A stretch of 64,000 nucleotides of DNA from Pedobacter nototheniae (GTDB taxonomy: Bacteria; Bacteroidota; Bacteroidia; Sphingobacteriales; Sphingobacteriaceae). A program made the position numbers and the translations under genes. Position 1 is the stretch's first letter, and each line of letters opens with the position of its first letter. The notes beneath the pieces were generated by a model, which saw only the letters and a list, made by a program, of their open reading frames with translations, had not been told where the DNA came from and searched no databases. Below, in pieces: positions 43,777 through 53,246 of this stretch. The stretch lies in assembly GCF_004335085.1 (NCBI RefSeq), contig NZ_RQRS01000029.1:1-64000 (forward strand). The letters run 5' to 3'.

Positions 43777-44589
43777 ATGCGATACTCAATCCTAATTTTT
43801 AATCTATTCTTTTTCTGCTTGATACAAGCCAATGCGCAACCCTTTAAATTTAATTCCATAGGAGAAAAAAAACCGTTTTCCTTCCATTTTGGGTGGCACA
43901 ATAAAAAAGGTGCCTACGTTTGGTACGATGGACAGAAATCACCAATTGCCTTAAAATTAAAGCATTACGAAAGAGACACCAGCCAAAGAGAAGATCATCA
44001 GCCTGATGTTGAATATTATAAATGGACTGAACTTGTTAACGGAAAAGCCACAGGCGAATATAAACTTACCTCGATGCTCAGAACCATTTCTGATGTGGAA
44101 TATTTACGCTATAAAGATCAAAGAACGTTTAAATTTGAAATTGATGAAAACGAGAAATATGAAGGTAAAAACATGGCATTATTGCACGGCATTCAAATCC
44201 ATTTTTATACCTTTTTTAAAGATGATTTAATTATAAAATATCCCGATTTAAAGGAGGAAAAATTTAAGCTTTATGAAGTAAACGAGGGGAAACCCCGCTA
44301 TGTTTACATTGATGATTATAATTTCGATGGAATTGATGATATAGCCTTTTCTGTTACCGATGGCGAAGGCTTAAATGTTGTTTACAATGTGTTTATTTAT
44401 AATCCGACGACGAAAAGATTTTCGCCATTAAAAGAACCTGAAGATATTGGTTGTGGATATTTTAATAATTTAAAAGTTGATAAAAAGGCAAAGAAACTTG
44501 CCGTTACCTGCAAAGATAATGCAAGGTGGAAAACCTACATTTATAAAATAGATAAAACCGGAAAATTAGTATTACAGAAGCCTGAATAA
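43777..44589 (+). CDS. Exported protein with a D-x-N-x-D-G loop (XAC2610/VCBS-like)
   Basis: The signal peptide (MRYSILIFNLFFFCLIQANAQ) precedes about 250 mature residues. The loop YIDDYNFDGIDDIAFSVTDGEG is close in kind to that in the protein at 41518-42156. Its architecture suggests a beta-rich secreted protein. The next gene starts 4 bp downstream, so they are likely an operon. Confidence 0.62.
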   Translation: MRYSILIFNLFFFCLIQANAQPFKFNSIGEKKPFSFHFGWHNKKGAYVWYDGQKSPIALKLKHYERDTSQREDHQPDVEYYKWTELVNGKATGEYKLTSMLRTISDVEYLRYKDQRTFKFEIDENEKYEGKNMALLHGIQIHFYTFFKDDLIIKYPDLKEEKFKLYEVNEGKPRYVYIDDYNFDGIDDIAFSVTDGEGLNVVYNVFIYNPTTKRFSPLKEPEDIGCGYFNNLKVDKKAKKLAVTCKDNARWKTYIYKIDKTGKLVLQKPE

Positions 44590-44593
44590 AACC

Positions 44594-45271
44594 ATGAAAA
44601 TAAAATTATTCAACTTTCTAATGATGACCTTATGTTTTTTAGCTGCCATAAATACAAATGCACAGCAGAAAAAGAATGAATTAATTTATAATGCACAAGC
44701 AAAAATTGCTTTTGAAAACGCATTCAGTAAGCTTCCGCAGCCTTATAAAGAGAAGCTAATCCAGCTGGAAAACAAGGAGGATAGTTTAATTAAAAAGAGA
44801 CAATCAACAGGTTTATTCAATGGAAATGCAAAAGTTGGATGGAGTATTTTTACCAAGTTTGATGAAATTATAATCAATAATAACAAAGAAGAACTAAACC
44901 CTGGTACGTCAGAAAATTTGTATCAGCCAGATCATAGCGGGGCAATATTGCAAGGCGATACACTTACCATTTTTACAGGAGTGTTTTTCCCGAGATTTAA
45001 AATAATGGTTGTAAAAAACAAAGTGAAAATTATTTATGAGGACTGGCGAAAATACGATCCTATTTTTCAGGTAAAATCAACAGATAGCCTTAATGAAAAC
45101 CTAAATCTAATTTGTAACATTGAAGAGTTTATCCTCAACAAAAAAGAAATTGGCATTAACGATCTACTTTACGGCAAAGCTACCTTTAGCACTCCGGAAT
45201 TTTACGAAAATAAAATTCTTAAAAAATTTAAATTCAGTTATGTTTTTAAAGTTAATGTAGGTAAACCATAA
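44594..45271 (+). CDS. Exported hypothetical protein
   Basis: This 225-aa protein has a signal peptide ending TNAQ. It contains a short helical region (~25-70) and a beta-rich remainder (GAILQGDTLTIFTGVFFPRF). No family is recognised. It lies 4 bp after the preceding gene and 18 bp before the ElyC/SanA-like gene. Confidence 0.55.
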   Translation: MKIKLFNFLMMTLCFLAAINTNAQQKKNELIYNAQAKIAFENAFSKLPQPYKEKLIQLENKEDSLIKKRQSTGLFNGNAKVGWSIFTKFDEIIINNNKEELNPGTSENLYQPDHSGAILQGDTLTIFTGVFFPRFKIMVVKNKVKIIYEDWRKYDPIFQVKSTDSLNENLNLICNIEEFILNKKEIGINDLLYGKATFSTPEFYENKILKKFKFSYVFKVNVGKP

Positions 45272-45289
45272 GACAGAAAAATTGTAATT

Positions 45290-45949
45290 GTGAAAATAAA
45301 AAAACTACTCAAACCTATAATTTATCTTGCTATTGCAGGAATTGCCTTTATTTTTGGCATTAATTATTACGTAAAATCTAAAACAAATCCTTCTATTTTT
45401 AGCAACCAAAATGGATTGCCAAAAAGCAATGTGGCAATTATTTTTGGCGCAGGCATAAACAATAATAAACCAAGCAAATACCTAAAGGATAGGCTGGATG
45501 CCGGCATTAAGCTTTACAAAGAAAATAAGGTTCAAAAACTTTTATTATCTGGAGATAATGGCAATGATGCGCACGATGAATTAACGGTAATGAAAATTTA
45601 TTGTTATGAACATGGTGTTGATACCACAAAAATTTACATCGATTATGCTGGTTTCGATAGCTATTACACTATGTATAGGGCAAAAAATCTTTTCAAAGTG
45701 GATACCGCCATTTTGGTTTCACAAAAATATCACCTAAACAGAGCCATTTATATTGGCAATAAATTGGGTATAAAATCCTATGGCTTCGTGGCAAACCAAG
45801 GCACTTATCCAGGTTACAACTATGTACGTTTTAGAGAAAGTTTTGCTATCGTGAAATCAGTATTGGACGTTGCCAGAAATAGAAACCCACACTTTATGGG
45901 CGAAACCATCAACATTAACGGTCCTTCAAATTATACCAAAAATGATTAA
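45290..45949 (+). CDS. ElyC/SanA/YdcF (DUF218) family membrane-anchored protein
   Basis: It is a single-pass inner-membrane protein (helix ~8-30) with a DUF218 domain. VAIIFGAGINNNKPSKYLKDRLD and KLLLSGDNG are present, along with AILVSQKYHLNRAIYIGNKLG. SanA-type members affect envelope permeability and vancomycin resistance; the reaction is unknown. The start is a GTG at 45290, since no ATG lies near the N-terminus. Its stop overlaps the next gene by 8 bp. Confidence 0.82.
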   Translation: MKIKKLLKPIIYLAIAGIAFIFGINYYVKSKTNPSIFSNQNGLPKSNVAIIFGAGINNNKPSKYLKDRLDAGIKLYKENKVQKLLLSGDNGNDAHDELTVMKIYCYEHGVDTTKIYIDYAGFDSYYTMYRAKNLFKVDTAILVSQKYHLNRAIYIGNKLGIKSYGFVANQGTYPGYNYVRFRESFAIVKSVLDVARNRNPHFMGETININGPSNYTKND

Positions 45950-46676
45950 TAAAAATATACTTTGCCTTCTATTAGTTACGCTTATTTGTAACAGCTTATT
46001 TGCGCAAAGCGATAACCCGGTTATCAAAAAATCAGCCGCTACAGTAAATGCATTTGTACCAAAAGGATGGAAAATAATTTATACAGCCAAAGGCGATTTA
46101 AATAAAGATTTTTTGCCTGATGAAGCTATAATAATCGAAAATACAAACCCTGAAAATATTGTTAAAAACGATGGAATGGGTGGAGAACTTCTAAATATCA
46201 ATCCCAGAAAATTATTGATTTTATTGAAAAACAAAACTGGTTACGATCTTGTTGCAGAAAACACCAAGTTTATTCCTACTAAAAATTCTATGCAAAATAG
46301 CTGTCTGGAAGACCCTTTAAGCGAAACAGGTGCAGTATTTATTAAAAAAGGATTGCTGAACTTATCATTTCAATATTTCCTTTCTTGTGGCTCTTGGGAA
46401 GTAACTACCCAAGATTATACTTTTCGCTATCAAAATAATCGCTTCGAATTAATTGGTGCTGACGATAGGAGTTACCATCGTTCATCAGGAGAAATGTACG
46501 AAACCAGCAGCAACTTTTCTACCTTTAAGCAAAGCAATACCACCGGTGGAAACATGTTTGATGATAAAGTAAATAAGCCAAAAACAAAGTGGACACCGTT
46601 AAAGCGTCGCAAACTATTGGATTTACAAAGCATCACAGAGGATGCTTTTGAAAGTTTTATGAATCAGGATAAATGA
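45942..46676 (+). CDS. Exported hypothetical protein with a D-x-N-x-D loop
   Basis: The ATG at 45942 gives a signal peptide (MINKNILCLLLVTLICNSLFAQ) and overlaps the upstream gene by 8 bp. The mature part has YTAKGDLNKDFLPDEAIIIEN, resembling the Ca-binding-like loops of the neighbouring exported proteins, then a beta-rich body with a Cys pair (NSCLEDP...FLSCGSWEV). Function unknown. An in-frame upstream start at 45870 would add residues encoded inside the ElyC/SanA-like gene and hide the signal peptide. Confidence 0.65.
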   Translation: MINKNILCLLLVTLICNSLFAQSDNPVIKKSAATVNAFVPKGWKIIYTAKGDLNKDFLPDEAIIIENTNPENIVKNDGMGGELLNINPRKLLILLKNKTGYDLVAENTKFIPTKNSMQNSCLEDPLSETGAVFIKKGLLNLSFQYFLSCGSWEVTTQDYTFRYQNNRFELIGADDRSYHRSSGEMYETSSNFSTFKQSNTTGGNMFDDKVNKPKTKWTPLKRRKLLDLQSITEDAFESFMNQDK

Positions 46677-46686
46677 TAGCCAAAAA

Positions 46687-46932
46687 CTACTCTTCCTCGT
46701 CTTCCTCCTCTGGAGTGTAATTTGAAATGGCGGTACCGATTGCATTTACTTCTTCATCCTCCTCAAAAATTGGAAGTTCAGTTTTATAATCCAACTTTAA
46801 CCAGATAGACGAAGTATCCTTTAAAATCTGAATGTATTCTTTGCCATTTTTAAAAATGGTATAAGTATCATTCCCTTCCGGAAATACCGCATATGTAATT
46901 GGTCCAACTTCTACATCAAAAGGTTCTTGCAT
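46687..46932 (-). CDS. Small acidic hypothetical protein
   Basis: This 81-aa protein has a very acidic C-terminus (TPEEEDEEE) and a beta-rich body (ITYAVFPEGNDTYTIFKNG). A promoter element TATCTTTG lies 14 bp upstream (46947-46954), which supports it being a real gene. Function unknown. Confidence 0.7.
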   Translation of the reverse strand: MQEPFDVEVGPITYAVFPEGNDTYTIFKNGKEYIQILKDTSSIWLKLDYKTELPIFEEDEEVNAIGTAISNYTPEEEDEEE

Positions 46933-46946
46933 AACTTTTTTTCTTG

Positions 46947-46954
46947 CAAAGATA
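46947..46954 (-). promoter_or_regulatory. Predicted -7 element (TATCTTTG)
   Basis: This exact TAnnTTTG match on the minus strand predicts a leader of only a few nucleotides for the acidic small protein. Confidence 0.55.
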
Positions 46955-47068
46955 AGCTATACTTTTTAACGCCATAAAATTTAGTCCATTAAAAAAATTA
47001 CCCCAATTTGCTTAAAAATTGAACCAATTATACTACTTTACACCTGGATAACCCTATAGAAAAGAAAG

Positions 47069-48451
47069 ATGAAGTTAACGTTTTGGGGCGCAGCACAACA
47101 AGTAACAGGAAGTATGCACCTGCTTGAAGTTGGACAATATAAAATACTAATCGATTGCGGCCTTGATTATGAGAAAGATACCTATCAGGAAGAAAATCAA
47201 CATTTCCCCTTTGATCCATCAAGTATAAGCTTAGTTATTTTAACACATGCCCATATTGATCACTCGGGCAATTTACCTACATTGGTAAGAATGGGTTTTG
47301 ATGGGCAAGTTTTATGTACCGCACCAACAGCAGATTTAACTGCAATTTTATTGTTTGATTCTGTTAATATTTTTCTAAGTAAAGAAAAACGTAAGCCTCG
47401 TACAAAACGAGGTAATTTTAGCGGTCCGAAACCGCTGTATTTGCAAAAACACGTAATGGATACCATCGATAGATTTGTAACCATTGCTTTTAATAAACCT
47501 TTTCGCATTAACGGAGATATCAGCTTAACTTTTATACCAGTTGGGCACTTGCTTGGAGCCGCCGCAGCTGTATTAACTATAAATGAGCATGGCGAAGAAA
47601 AGAAAATTGCCTTTACCGGCGATATTGGCAGAGAAAATTATCCTGTATTAACTAATCCAGAAGCTTTACCTGAAGTGGATTACCTCGTGAGTGAATCTAC
47701 TTATGGCGGTCGTTTCCACACCAAAGATCAAACCCTTGAAGAGCGTTTAATAAAAGAAATTACAGAAGCTTGCATAAAAAGCCCAGGCAGATTAATTATT
47801 CCTGCGTTTAGTATCGGAAGAACGCAATCTCTGGTTTTTGCTTTAAACCAAATTTTTACCAAAAAATTATTGCCACCAATTCAAATTTTTGTAGATAGCC
47901 CAATGGCTGTGCAGGCGACAGAAATTTATCGTAAACACCATAATCTTGTTAATCAAGAAGCGAAAGATTTTTACCAAACCATGGGTGATGAATTTGAATT
48001 TGAGCATCTTGCCTACGTTCAAACCATGAAAGAAAGTAAGGATGTTTCCAATTATTTTGATCCCTGCATTATCATTTCTTCAGCTGGAATGCTGGAAGGT
48101 GGCCGCATTCAGGATCATCTTTATTACAATATCCAAAATTATTATTGTACCATTCTTTTTATCGGCTACTGCGCTAAAGGAACCTTAGGAAATAAGTTAT
48201 TACGTGGCGATCCTATTGTGAAAATTAAAGATCGAGAAATGATGGTTTATGCAACTATTCGTCAAACCGATTTATTAAGCGGTCATGGCGATCATAACGA
48301 TTTGATTAAAACCGTAAAGCAAACTGGGCATCCAAAAAAAGTGTTTCTGGTGCATGGTGAAGACAGTAGCTTAAAGAGTTTATCTACAGCTTTACAAGAA
48401 GAAGGATTTACAGTTTCTATCCCCGAAAGAGGAGAGGTTTTTGAATTGTAG
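47069..48451 (+). CDS. Beta-CASP metallo-beta-lactamase-fold hydrolase (RNA-processing exonuclease type)
   Basis: This 460-aa protein belongs to the group of CPSF73-like RNA nucleases. The MBL motif is THAHIDHSGNLP. The second His motif is GHLLGAAAAV, followed by FTGDIGRENYPV. The beta-CASP domain contains SESTYGGR, PAFSIGRTQSL and ISSAGMLEGGRIQ. The C-terminal RMMBL motif ends at GHGDHNDLI and VFLVHGEDSS. The likely role is RNA 3'-end processing or decay. It ends at a perfect hairpin shared with proA. Confidence 0.87.
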   Translation: MKLTFWGAAQQVTGSMHLLEVGQYKILIDCGLDYEKDTYQEENQHFPFDPSSISLVILTHAHIDHSGNLPTLVRMGFDGQVLCTAPTADLTAILLFDSVNIFLSKEKRKPRTKRGNFSGPKPLYLQKHVMDTIDRFVTIAFNKPFRINGDISLTFIPVGHLLGAAAAVLTINEHGEEKKIAFTGDIGRENYPVLTNPEALPEVDYLVSESTYGGRFHTKDQTLEERLIKEITEACIKSPGRLIIPAFSIGRTQSLVFALNQIFTKKLLPPIQIFVDSPMAVQATEIYRKHHNLVNQEAKDFYQTMGDEFEFEHLAYVQTMKESKDVSNYFDPCIIISSAGMLEGGRIQDHLYYNIQNYYCTILFIGYCAKGTLGNKLLRGDPIVKIKDREMMVYATIRQTDLLSGHGDHNDLIKTVKQTGHPKKVFLVHGEDSSLKSLSTALQEEGFTVSIPERGEVFEL

Positions 48452-48461
48452 CATCAGCAAG

Positions 48462-48502
48462 TTATAAACCCCACAGTTTTTAAAAGTATGTGGGGTTTAT
48501 AA
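48462..48502. terminator. Bidirectional terminator between the beta-CASP gene and proA
   Basis: A perfect 14-bp stem (TTATAAACCCCACA at 48462-48475 with its complement at 48489-48502) has a 13-nt loop. It sits between two convergent stop codons. Confidence 0.8.
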
Positions 48503-48540
48503 AACTAATTTGGTAGACTCAAAATCAGAAGCTTAAAGTT

Positions 48541-49788
48541 TTACTTTCTTACTTGTCCATCACCACGAACTACCCATTTATAGCTGGTTAATTCATCAAG
48601 TCCCATTGGTCCACGGGCATGGAGTTTTTGAGTACTAATACCTATTTCAGCGCCCAAACCAAACTGTGCTCCATCGGTAAAACCTGTGGATGCATTTGCA
48701 TAAACCGCGGCAGCATCAACCTCATTTAAAAAACGGGTAATTGTTTCGGCATCCTCGGCAATAATGGCTTCACTATGTTTCGAACTATATTCAACAATAT
48801 GATCCAACGCATCATTTAAACCATTAACCACTTTAACCGCCATTTTAAGCGATAAAAACTCTGTACCGAAACTTTCTGCTGTAGCGTTGTTTAAAAGTGC
48901 TTCAGGGTAAGATTGCTTTAATATTTTGTAACTCTCTGCATCTGCAAAAAGTTCAACATTTGCATTAGCCAAAGGTGTGAGCAATGCAGGTAAATCATTT
49001 AATCTATTATGATGGATTAAAACACAATCTAAAGCATTGCAAACGCTAACTCTACGAGTTTTAGCATTTAAAATAATGGCCTTGCCTTTTTCCAAATCTC
49101 CTGTTTCATCAAAATAAGTATGTACAATGCCTGCTCCAGTTTCTATTACTGGAATTTTGCTGTTCGCTCTAACGTAGTTAATTAAAGATTGACTTCCTCT
49201 AGGAATTAAAACATCAACAAAACCTACGGCATTTAATAACGCTTCGGTTGCGGGTCTTTCAATAGGTAATAACACCAATACATTTTTGTTAATATGATGT
49301 TTTTCTAATACTTCATGAATAATTTTAGTGATGGCGAGATTTGAAAATTCAGCATCGCTACCACCTTTTAAAACAGCAACATTTCCAGTTTTAAAACATA
49401 AAGAAAATACATCGGCGGTAACATTCGGACGGGCTTCATAAATTACGCCAACAACACCAAGCGGAACCCGAACCTTTTTTAAATTCAATCCATTATCCAG
49501 CACTTTTTCTGAAAGAATTTCATCCAACGGGCTTACTAAACCAGTTACATTTTCTACATCGGCAGCAATTGCTCTAATCCGATCTTCGGTAAGCTTTAAA
49601 CGGTCGTATTTTGGATCTTCAACAGGCATTTTAGCAAGGTCTTTTTCATTCTCCTGTAAAATAGTTTTCGCTTCACTAACCAGCATGGAAGCTAAATCTA
49701 AAAGCACATGATTTACTTTTTCCTTAGATAATGCTGCCATCCCACGACTTGCTTTCCTAGCATTTTCAAAATATTGTTGGTACTCCAT
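48541..49788 (-). CDS. proA: Glutamate-5-semialdehyde dehydrogenase (gamma-glutamyl phosphate reductase)
   Basis: It is the second enzyme of proline synthesis and reduces gamma-glutamyl phosphate with NADPH. The 415-aa protein has the aldehyde-dehydrogenase fold with RVPLGVVGVIYEARPNVT, the catalytic Cys in VSVCNALDCVL (about residue 255) and GPMGLDELTSYKWVV at the C-terminus. It lies 17 bp downstream of proB in one operon. Confidence 0.96.
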   Translation of the reverse strand: MEYQQYFENARKASRGMAALSKEKVNHVLLDLASMLVSEAKTILQENEKDLAKMPVEDPKYDRLKLTEDRIRAIAADVENVTGLVSPLDEILSEKVLDNGLNLKKVRVPLGVVGVIYEARPNVTADVFSLCFKTGNVAVLKGGSDAEFSNLAITKIIHEVLEKHHINKNVLVLLPIERPATEALLNAVGFVDVLIPRGSQSLINYVRANSKIPVIETGAGIVHTYFDETGDLEKGKAIILNAKTRRVSVCNALDCVLIHHNRLNDLPALLTPLANANVELFADAESYKILKQSYPEALLNNATAESFGTEFLSLKMAVKVVNGLNDALDHIVEYSSKHSEAIIAEDAETITRFLNEVDAAAVYANASTGFTDGAQFGLGAEIGISTQKLHARGPMGLDELTSYKWVVRGDGQVRK

Positions 49789-49805
49789 TTTTTAGTATAT
49801 GTATA

Positions 49806-50885
49806 TTAAATCGCTGAATAAAAATAATCGTAATGAACTAAAGCCTTTTGCTTCTTTTGTCCAATTCTTTCTCTGGCCTTGTCTGATCCATATTCTGCAA
49901 TTCCCAGCCCAATTAGCTTATTTTTTTCATCTACAATTTTGATAATATCGCCCTTTAAAAAGTCCGATTGTATCTCAATAATTCCAACAGGAAGCAAACT
50001 TGTTGCCTTGCCTGAGGTTAAAACCGCTTTTGCACCATCATTTAGTTTAACAATACCTGTAGCTGCGGTTTCAGAGTGCGCAATCCATTTCTTTTTACCA
50101 GATTTTATTTTTTCAGGCACAAAACGTGTATGAATCACATTTCCATTTAATAAATCTATTAAAATATTATCCTTAGTTCCATTTGCAATATGTACAGAGA
50201 TGCCCAGTTTAGCCACTTTTTGCGCCATGGTAGATTTAGTAATCATGCCACCACGTCCAAATTGTGATTTTCCTGTGCTTATAAATGAACTCAAATAAGC
50301 CACATCGCCCTTAATTTCTTCAATAACAGTCGATCCTTCCACCTTAGGATCGCCATTATAAATCCCATTTACGTTCGATAAAATAATCAGTGCATCAGCG
50401 TTAAGCATGGAAGCTATCAACCCTGCAAGCTCATCATTATCGGTAAACATTAGTTCAGTTACCGAAACTACGTCGTTTTCGTTTACTACCGGAATCACAT
50501 CGTGCTGCAACATAATTTGCATACAGTTTTTCATGTTCAGGTAATGTGCTCTATCTCTAAAATCTTCTTTGGTAACCAAAACCTGGGCGCATTTTATTTG
50601 ATGCTTTTCGAAAAAAGACGAATAGGTATTAATCAGTTTTACCTGGCCAATTGCAGCTAGTAATTGTCTCGAAGCAACGGCATCTTGCTTTTCAGAAATA
50701 GAAATTAAACTCCTCCCGGAAGCAACCGCCCCTGAGGAAACCAGAATAACTTCAATTCCAAGCTTTTTAATCATTGCAAGCTGATCCACAAGGTGTTTTA
50801 TTCTGTTTTCATCGGGCAATCCATTTGCCTGAGTAATAACATTTGATCCAATTTTAACGATGATTTTCTTGTAGCTTAACTTCAT
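49806..50885 (-). CDS. proB: Glutamate 5-kinase with C-terminal PUA domain
   Basis: It is the first and feedback-controlled step of proline synthesis and phosphorylates glutamate. The amino-acid-kinase fold shows KIIVKIGSNVIT, VILVSSGAVASGR, NENDVVSV, FTDNDELAGLIA and GRGGMITK. Residues from about 270 form a PUA domain. The length is that of full E. coli-type proteins. It heads the proBA operon. Confidence 0.95.
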   Translation of the reverse strand: MKLSYKKIIVKIGSNVITQANGLPDENRIKHLVDQLAMIKKLGIEVILVSSGAVASGRSLISISEKQDAVASRQLLAAIGQVKLINTYSSFFEKHQIKCAQVLVTKEDFRDRAHYLNMKNCMQIMLQHDVIPVVNENDVVSVTELMFTDNDELAGLIASMLNADALIILSNVNGIYNGDPKVEGSTVIEEIKGDVAYLSSFISTGKSQFGRGGMITKSTMAQKVAKLGISVHIANGTKDNILIDLLNGNVIHTRFVPEKIKSGKKKWIAHSETAATGIVKLNDGAKAVLTSGKATSLLPVGIIEIQSDFLKGDIIKIVDEKNKLIGLGIAEYGSDKARERIGQKKQKALVHYDYFYSAI

Positions 50886-51003
50886 TTTCTGCTTGGTACG
50901 ATGATAAAAAAGGCAATTTAATATTTGTTTTTTAATTGCGTAACGTGAATGCTATTTATTCATTGTTTTTTATAAATTGCATTAACCATAAAATCAACCT
51001 CTT

Positions 51004-53151
51004 ATGAAGTTATATATCCCTTGCTTACTTTTGTTAAGCACAATAACTGCCTGCAAAAATCAAAAAGAAAAAATGAATCCATACAAATGGCCCGATGCTA
51101 AAGCCCCAGTGGCAGAAATTATTAAGAAAGACAGAGTTATACATGGCGATACCGTAGTAGATAACTATTATTGGATGATCGATTACTTCAAAAAAGGCCC
51201 TGATAGTACAAAAGTTGTAGATTACCTGAAAGCAGAAAATGCTTATTTGGATGCCATGATGAAGGGCACGGAAAAATTTCAGGGTGATTTATTTAAGGAA
51301 ATGAAAGCCCGAATAAAGGAAAAAGACGAATCTGTACCGGTATTTAGGAATGGCTATTTTTATTATACCCGAACCGAAGATGGAAAGCAATACTTTAAAT
51401 ACTGCCGTAAAAAGGGAAGTTTAACAGCAAAAGAAGAGGTACTTTTAGATGTAGATGAACTTGCAAAAGGGCATTCTTTCTACAGTGCAACGGGTTTTAG
51501 TGTTAGCCCAGATAATAAGCTATTGGCTTATGGAGTAGATCAGGTTTCTCGCCGACAGTACACAATTAATATTAAAAACTTAGAAACAGGAGAAGTTTAC
51601 AAAGATGCCATTACCAATACAGATGGAGCCAGTGTATGGGCAAATGACAACAAAACCATTTTTTACACGGCAAACAATCCAGTTACCCTCCTTAGTGAAA
51701 ATATAAAAAAACATACTCTGGGCACTGATGCGAAAAAAGATGTGGTTGTGTATAATGAAAAAGATAACAGCAATTATATCGGCATAGGAAAATCTAAAAA
51801 TGGAAAATGGATATATATCGTTTCAGAAGCAACCCTAACTTCTGAATGGCAATTAATTAATGCCGACCAGCCTGAAAGTTCATTTAAGGTTTTTCAACCA
51901 AGAACTAAAGATGTGTTATATAATGTTACGCCACTTGATGATAAATTTTTGATTTTAACCAACTGGAATGCTAAAAACTTCCGCTTGATGGAATGTCCAT
52001 TAGATAAAACTTCAAAAGAAAACTGGAAGGAAGTTATTCCACACCGCAAAGATGTTTTAATAGAAAATGTAGAAGAATTTAAGGATTATATTGTACTATC
52101 CGAACGTAAAAATGGCTTAACAGATCTTCGTGTTCAAAAAAGAGATGGTAGTGATTATTACATCAAATTTGACGAACCAGCTTATGATGCCAGTGTAGGC
52201 TCAAACCCTGAATACAGCAGTAAAACGATTCGGTATTACTATACCTCTTTAACTACACCAAGCTCTGTTTACGATTATGATTTGGAGAAAAAAGATCAGA
52301 AATTAATGAAACAACAGCAAGTTATTGGTGGCTACAATCCTAAAGATTATATAACTGAGCGTGTTTTTGCCACTGCAAAAGATGGAACAAAAATTCCGAT
52401 TGCTTTGGTTTACAAAAAAGGTACAGAAAAGGATGGAACATCGCCGTTATTGCTTGAAGGCTATGGCTCATATGGATCAAACTCTGATGTTTATTTCTCT
52501 TCGGTAAGGTTAAGCTTGTTAAACCGTGGCTTTGTATATGCAATTGCCAATATAAGGGGAGGGCAGGAGCTAGGCCGCCAATGGTATGAAGATGGCAAAC
52601 TGATGAAAAAGAAAAACACTTTTACAGATTTTATTGCCTGTGGTGAATATTTAATTGAGCAGAAATACACTTCAAAAGGGCATTTATATGCAACTGGAGG
52701 TAGTGCTGGTGGTTTATTAATGGGTGCAGTGGCAAATATGGCACCTAATTTATGGAACGGTATTGTAGCCGATGTTCCTTTTGTTGATGTAATTAATACC
52801 ATGCTGGATGAAAGTATTCCACTAACCACCAATGAGTTTGATGAGTGGGGAAATCCTAAGCAAAAAGCAGCTTATGAGTACATGAAAAGCTATTCTCCGT
52901 ATGAAAATGTGGAGAAAAAAGCATACCCAAATATGCTCGTTACAACAGGATTGCACGATAGTCAGGTGCAATATTTTGAGCCTGCGAAATGGGTAGCAAA
53001 GCTTAGAGCCAACAAAACCGATAAAAATGTTTTGCTGCTTAAAACCAATATGGAATTTGGGCACGGCGGGGCATCTGGTCGTTTTGATTACCTGAAAGAT
53101 GAAGCCTTAACTTATGCGTTCTTTTTCGCCCTGGAAGGGATAAACAAATAA
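51004..53151 (+). CDS. S9A prolyl oligopeptidase / oligopeptidase B-like serine peptidase, lipoprotein
   Basis: This 715-aa enzyme cleaves peptides. A lipoprotein signal (STITAC, Cys ~17) precedes a seven-bladed beta-propeller (~60-430). The alpha/beta-hydrolase domain has nucleophile Ser in ATGGSAGGLLMG, Asp in TTGLHDSQV and His in FGHGGASGRF. The IANIRGGQELGRQWYEDGK segment is typical of oligopeptidase B. It probably acts in the periplasm. Confidence 0.92.
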   Translation: MKLYIPCLLLLSTITACKNQKEKMNPYKWPDAKAPVAEIIKKDRVIHGDTVVDNYYWMIDYFKKGPDSTKVVDYLKAENAYLDAMMKGTEKFQGDLFKEMKARIKEKDESVPVFRNGYFYYTRTEDGKQYFKYCRKKGSLTAKEEVLLDVDELAKGHSFYSATGFSVSPDNKLLAYGVDQVSRRQYTINIKNLETGEVYKDAITNTDGASVWANDNKTIFYTANNPVTLLSENIKKHTLGTDAKKDVVVYNEKDNSNYIGIGKSKNGKWIYIVSEATLTSEWQLINADQPESSFKVFQPRTKDVLYNVTPLDDKFLILTNWNAKNFRLMECPLDKTSKENWKEVIPHRKDVLIENVEEFKDYIVLSERKNGLTDLRVQKRDGSDYYIKFDEPAYDASVGSNPEYSSKTIRYYYTSLTTPSSVYDYDLEKKDQKLMKQQQVIGGYNPKDYITERVFATAKDGTKIPIALVYKKGTEKDGTSPLLLEGYGSYGSNSDVYFSSVRLSLLNRGFVYAIANIRGGQELGRQWYEDGKLMKKKNTFTDFIACGEYLIEQKYTSKGHLYATGGSAGGLLMGAVANMAPNLWNGIVADVPFVDVINTMLDESIPLTTNEFDEWGNPKQKAAYEYMKSYSPYENVEKKAYPNMLVTTGLHDSQVQYFEPAKWVAKLRANKTDKNVLLLKTNMEFGHGGASGRFDYLKDEALTYAFFFALEGINK

Positions 53152-53193
53152 AAATCTGCCCAATCAGAATTTATAACAGTATGCTGACGGATG

Positions 53194-53239
53194 GCATTTG
53201 CACTTTGCGCTTTAGGTAGGGTGCAAATGCTTATCTTTG
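53194..53239 (+). promoter_or_regulatory. Predicted promoter and flanking inverted repeat of the M16 peptidase gene
   Basis: TTTG (53204-53207) and TATCTTTG (53232-53239) match -33/-7 elements with a 24-bp spacer. The -7 element ends 7 bp before the ATG, so the mRNA should be leaderless. A perfect 10-bp inverted repeat GCATTTGCAC/GTGCAAATGC (53194-53203, 53221-53230) brackets the -33 element and touches the -7 element, as an operator would. Confidence 0.55.
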
Positions 53240-53246
53240 CAAATCA

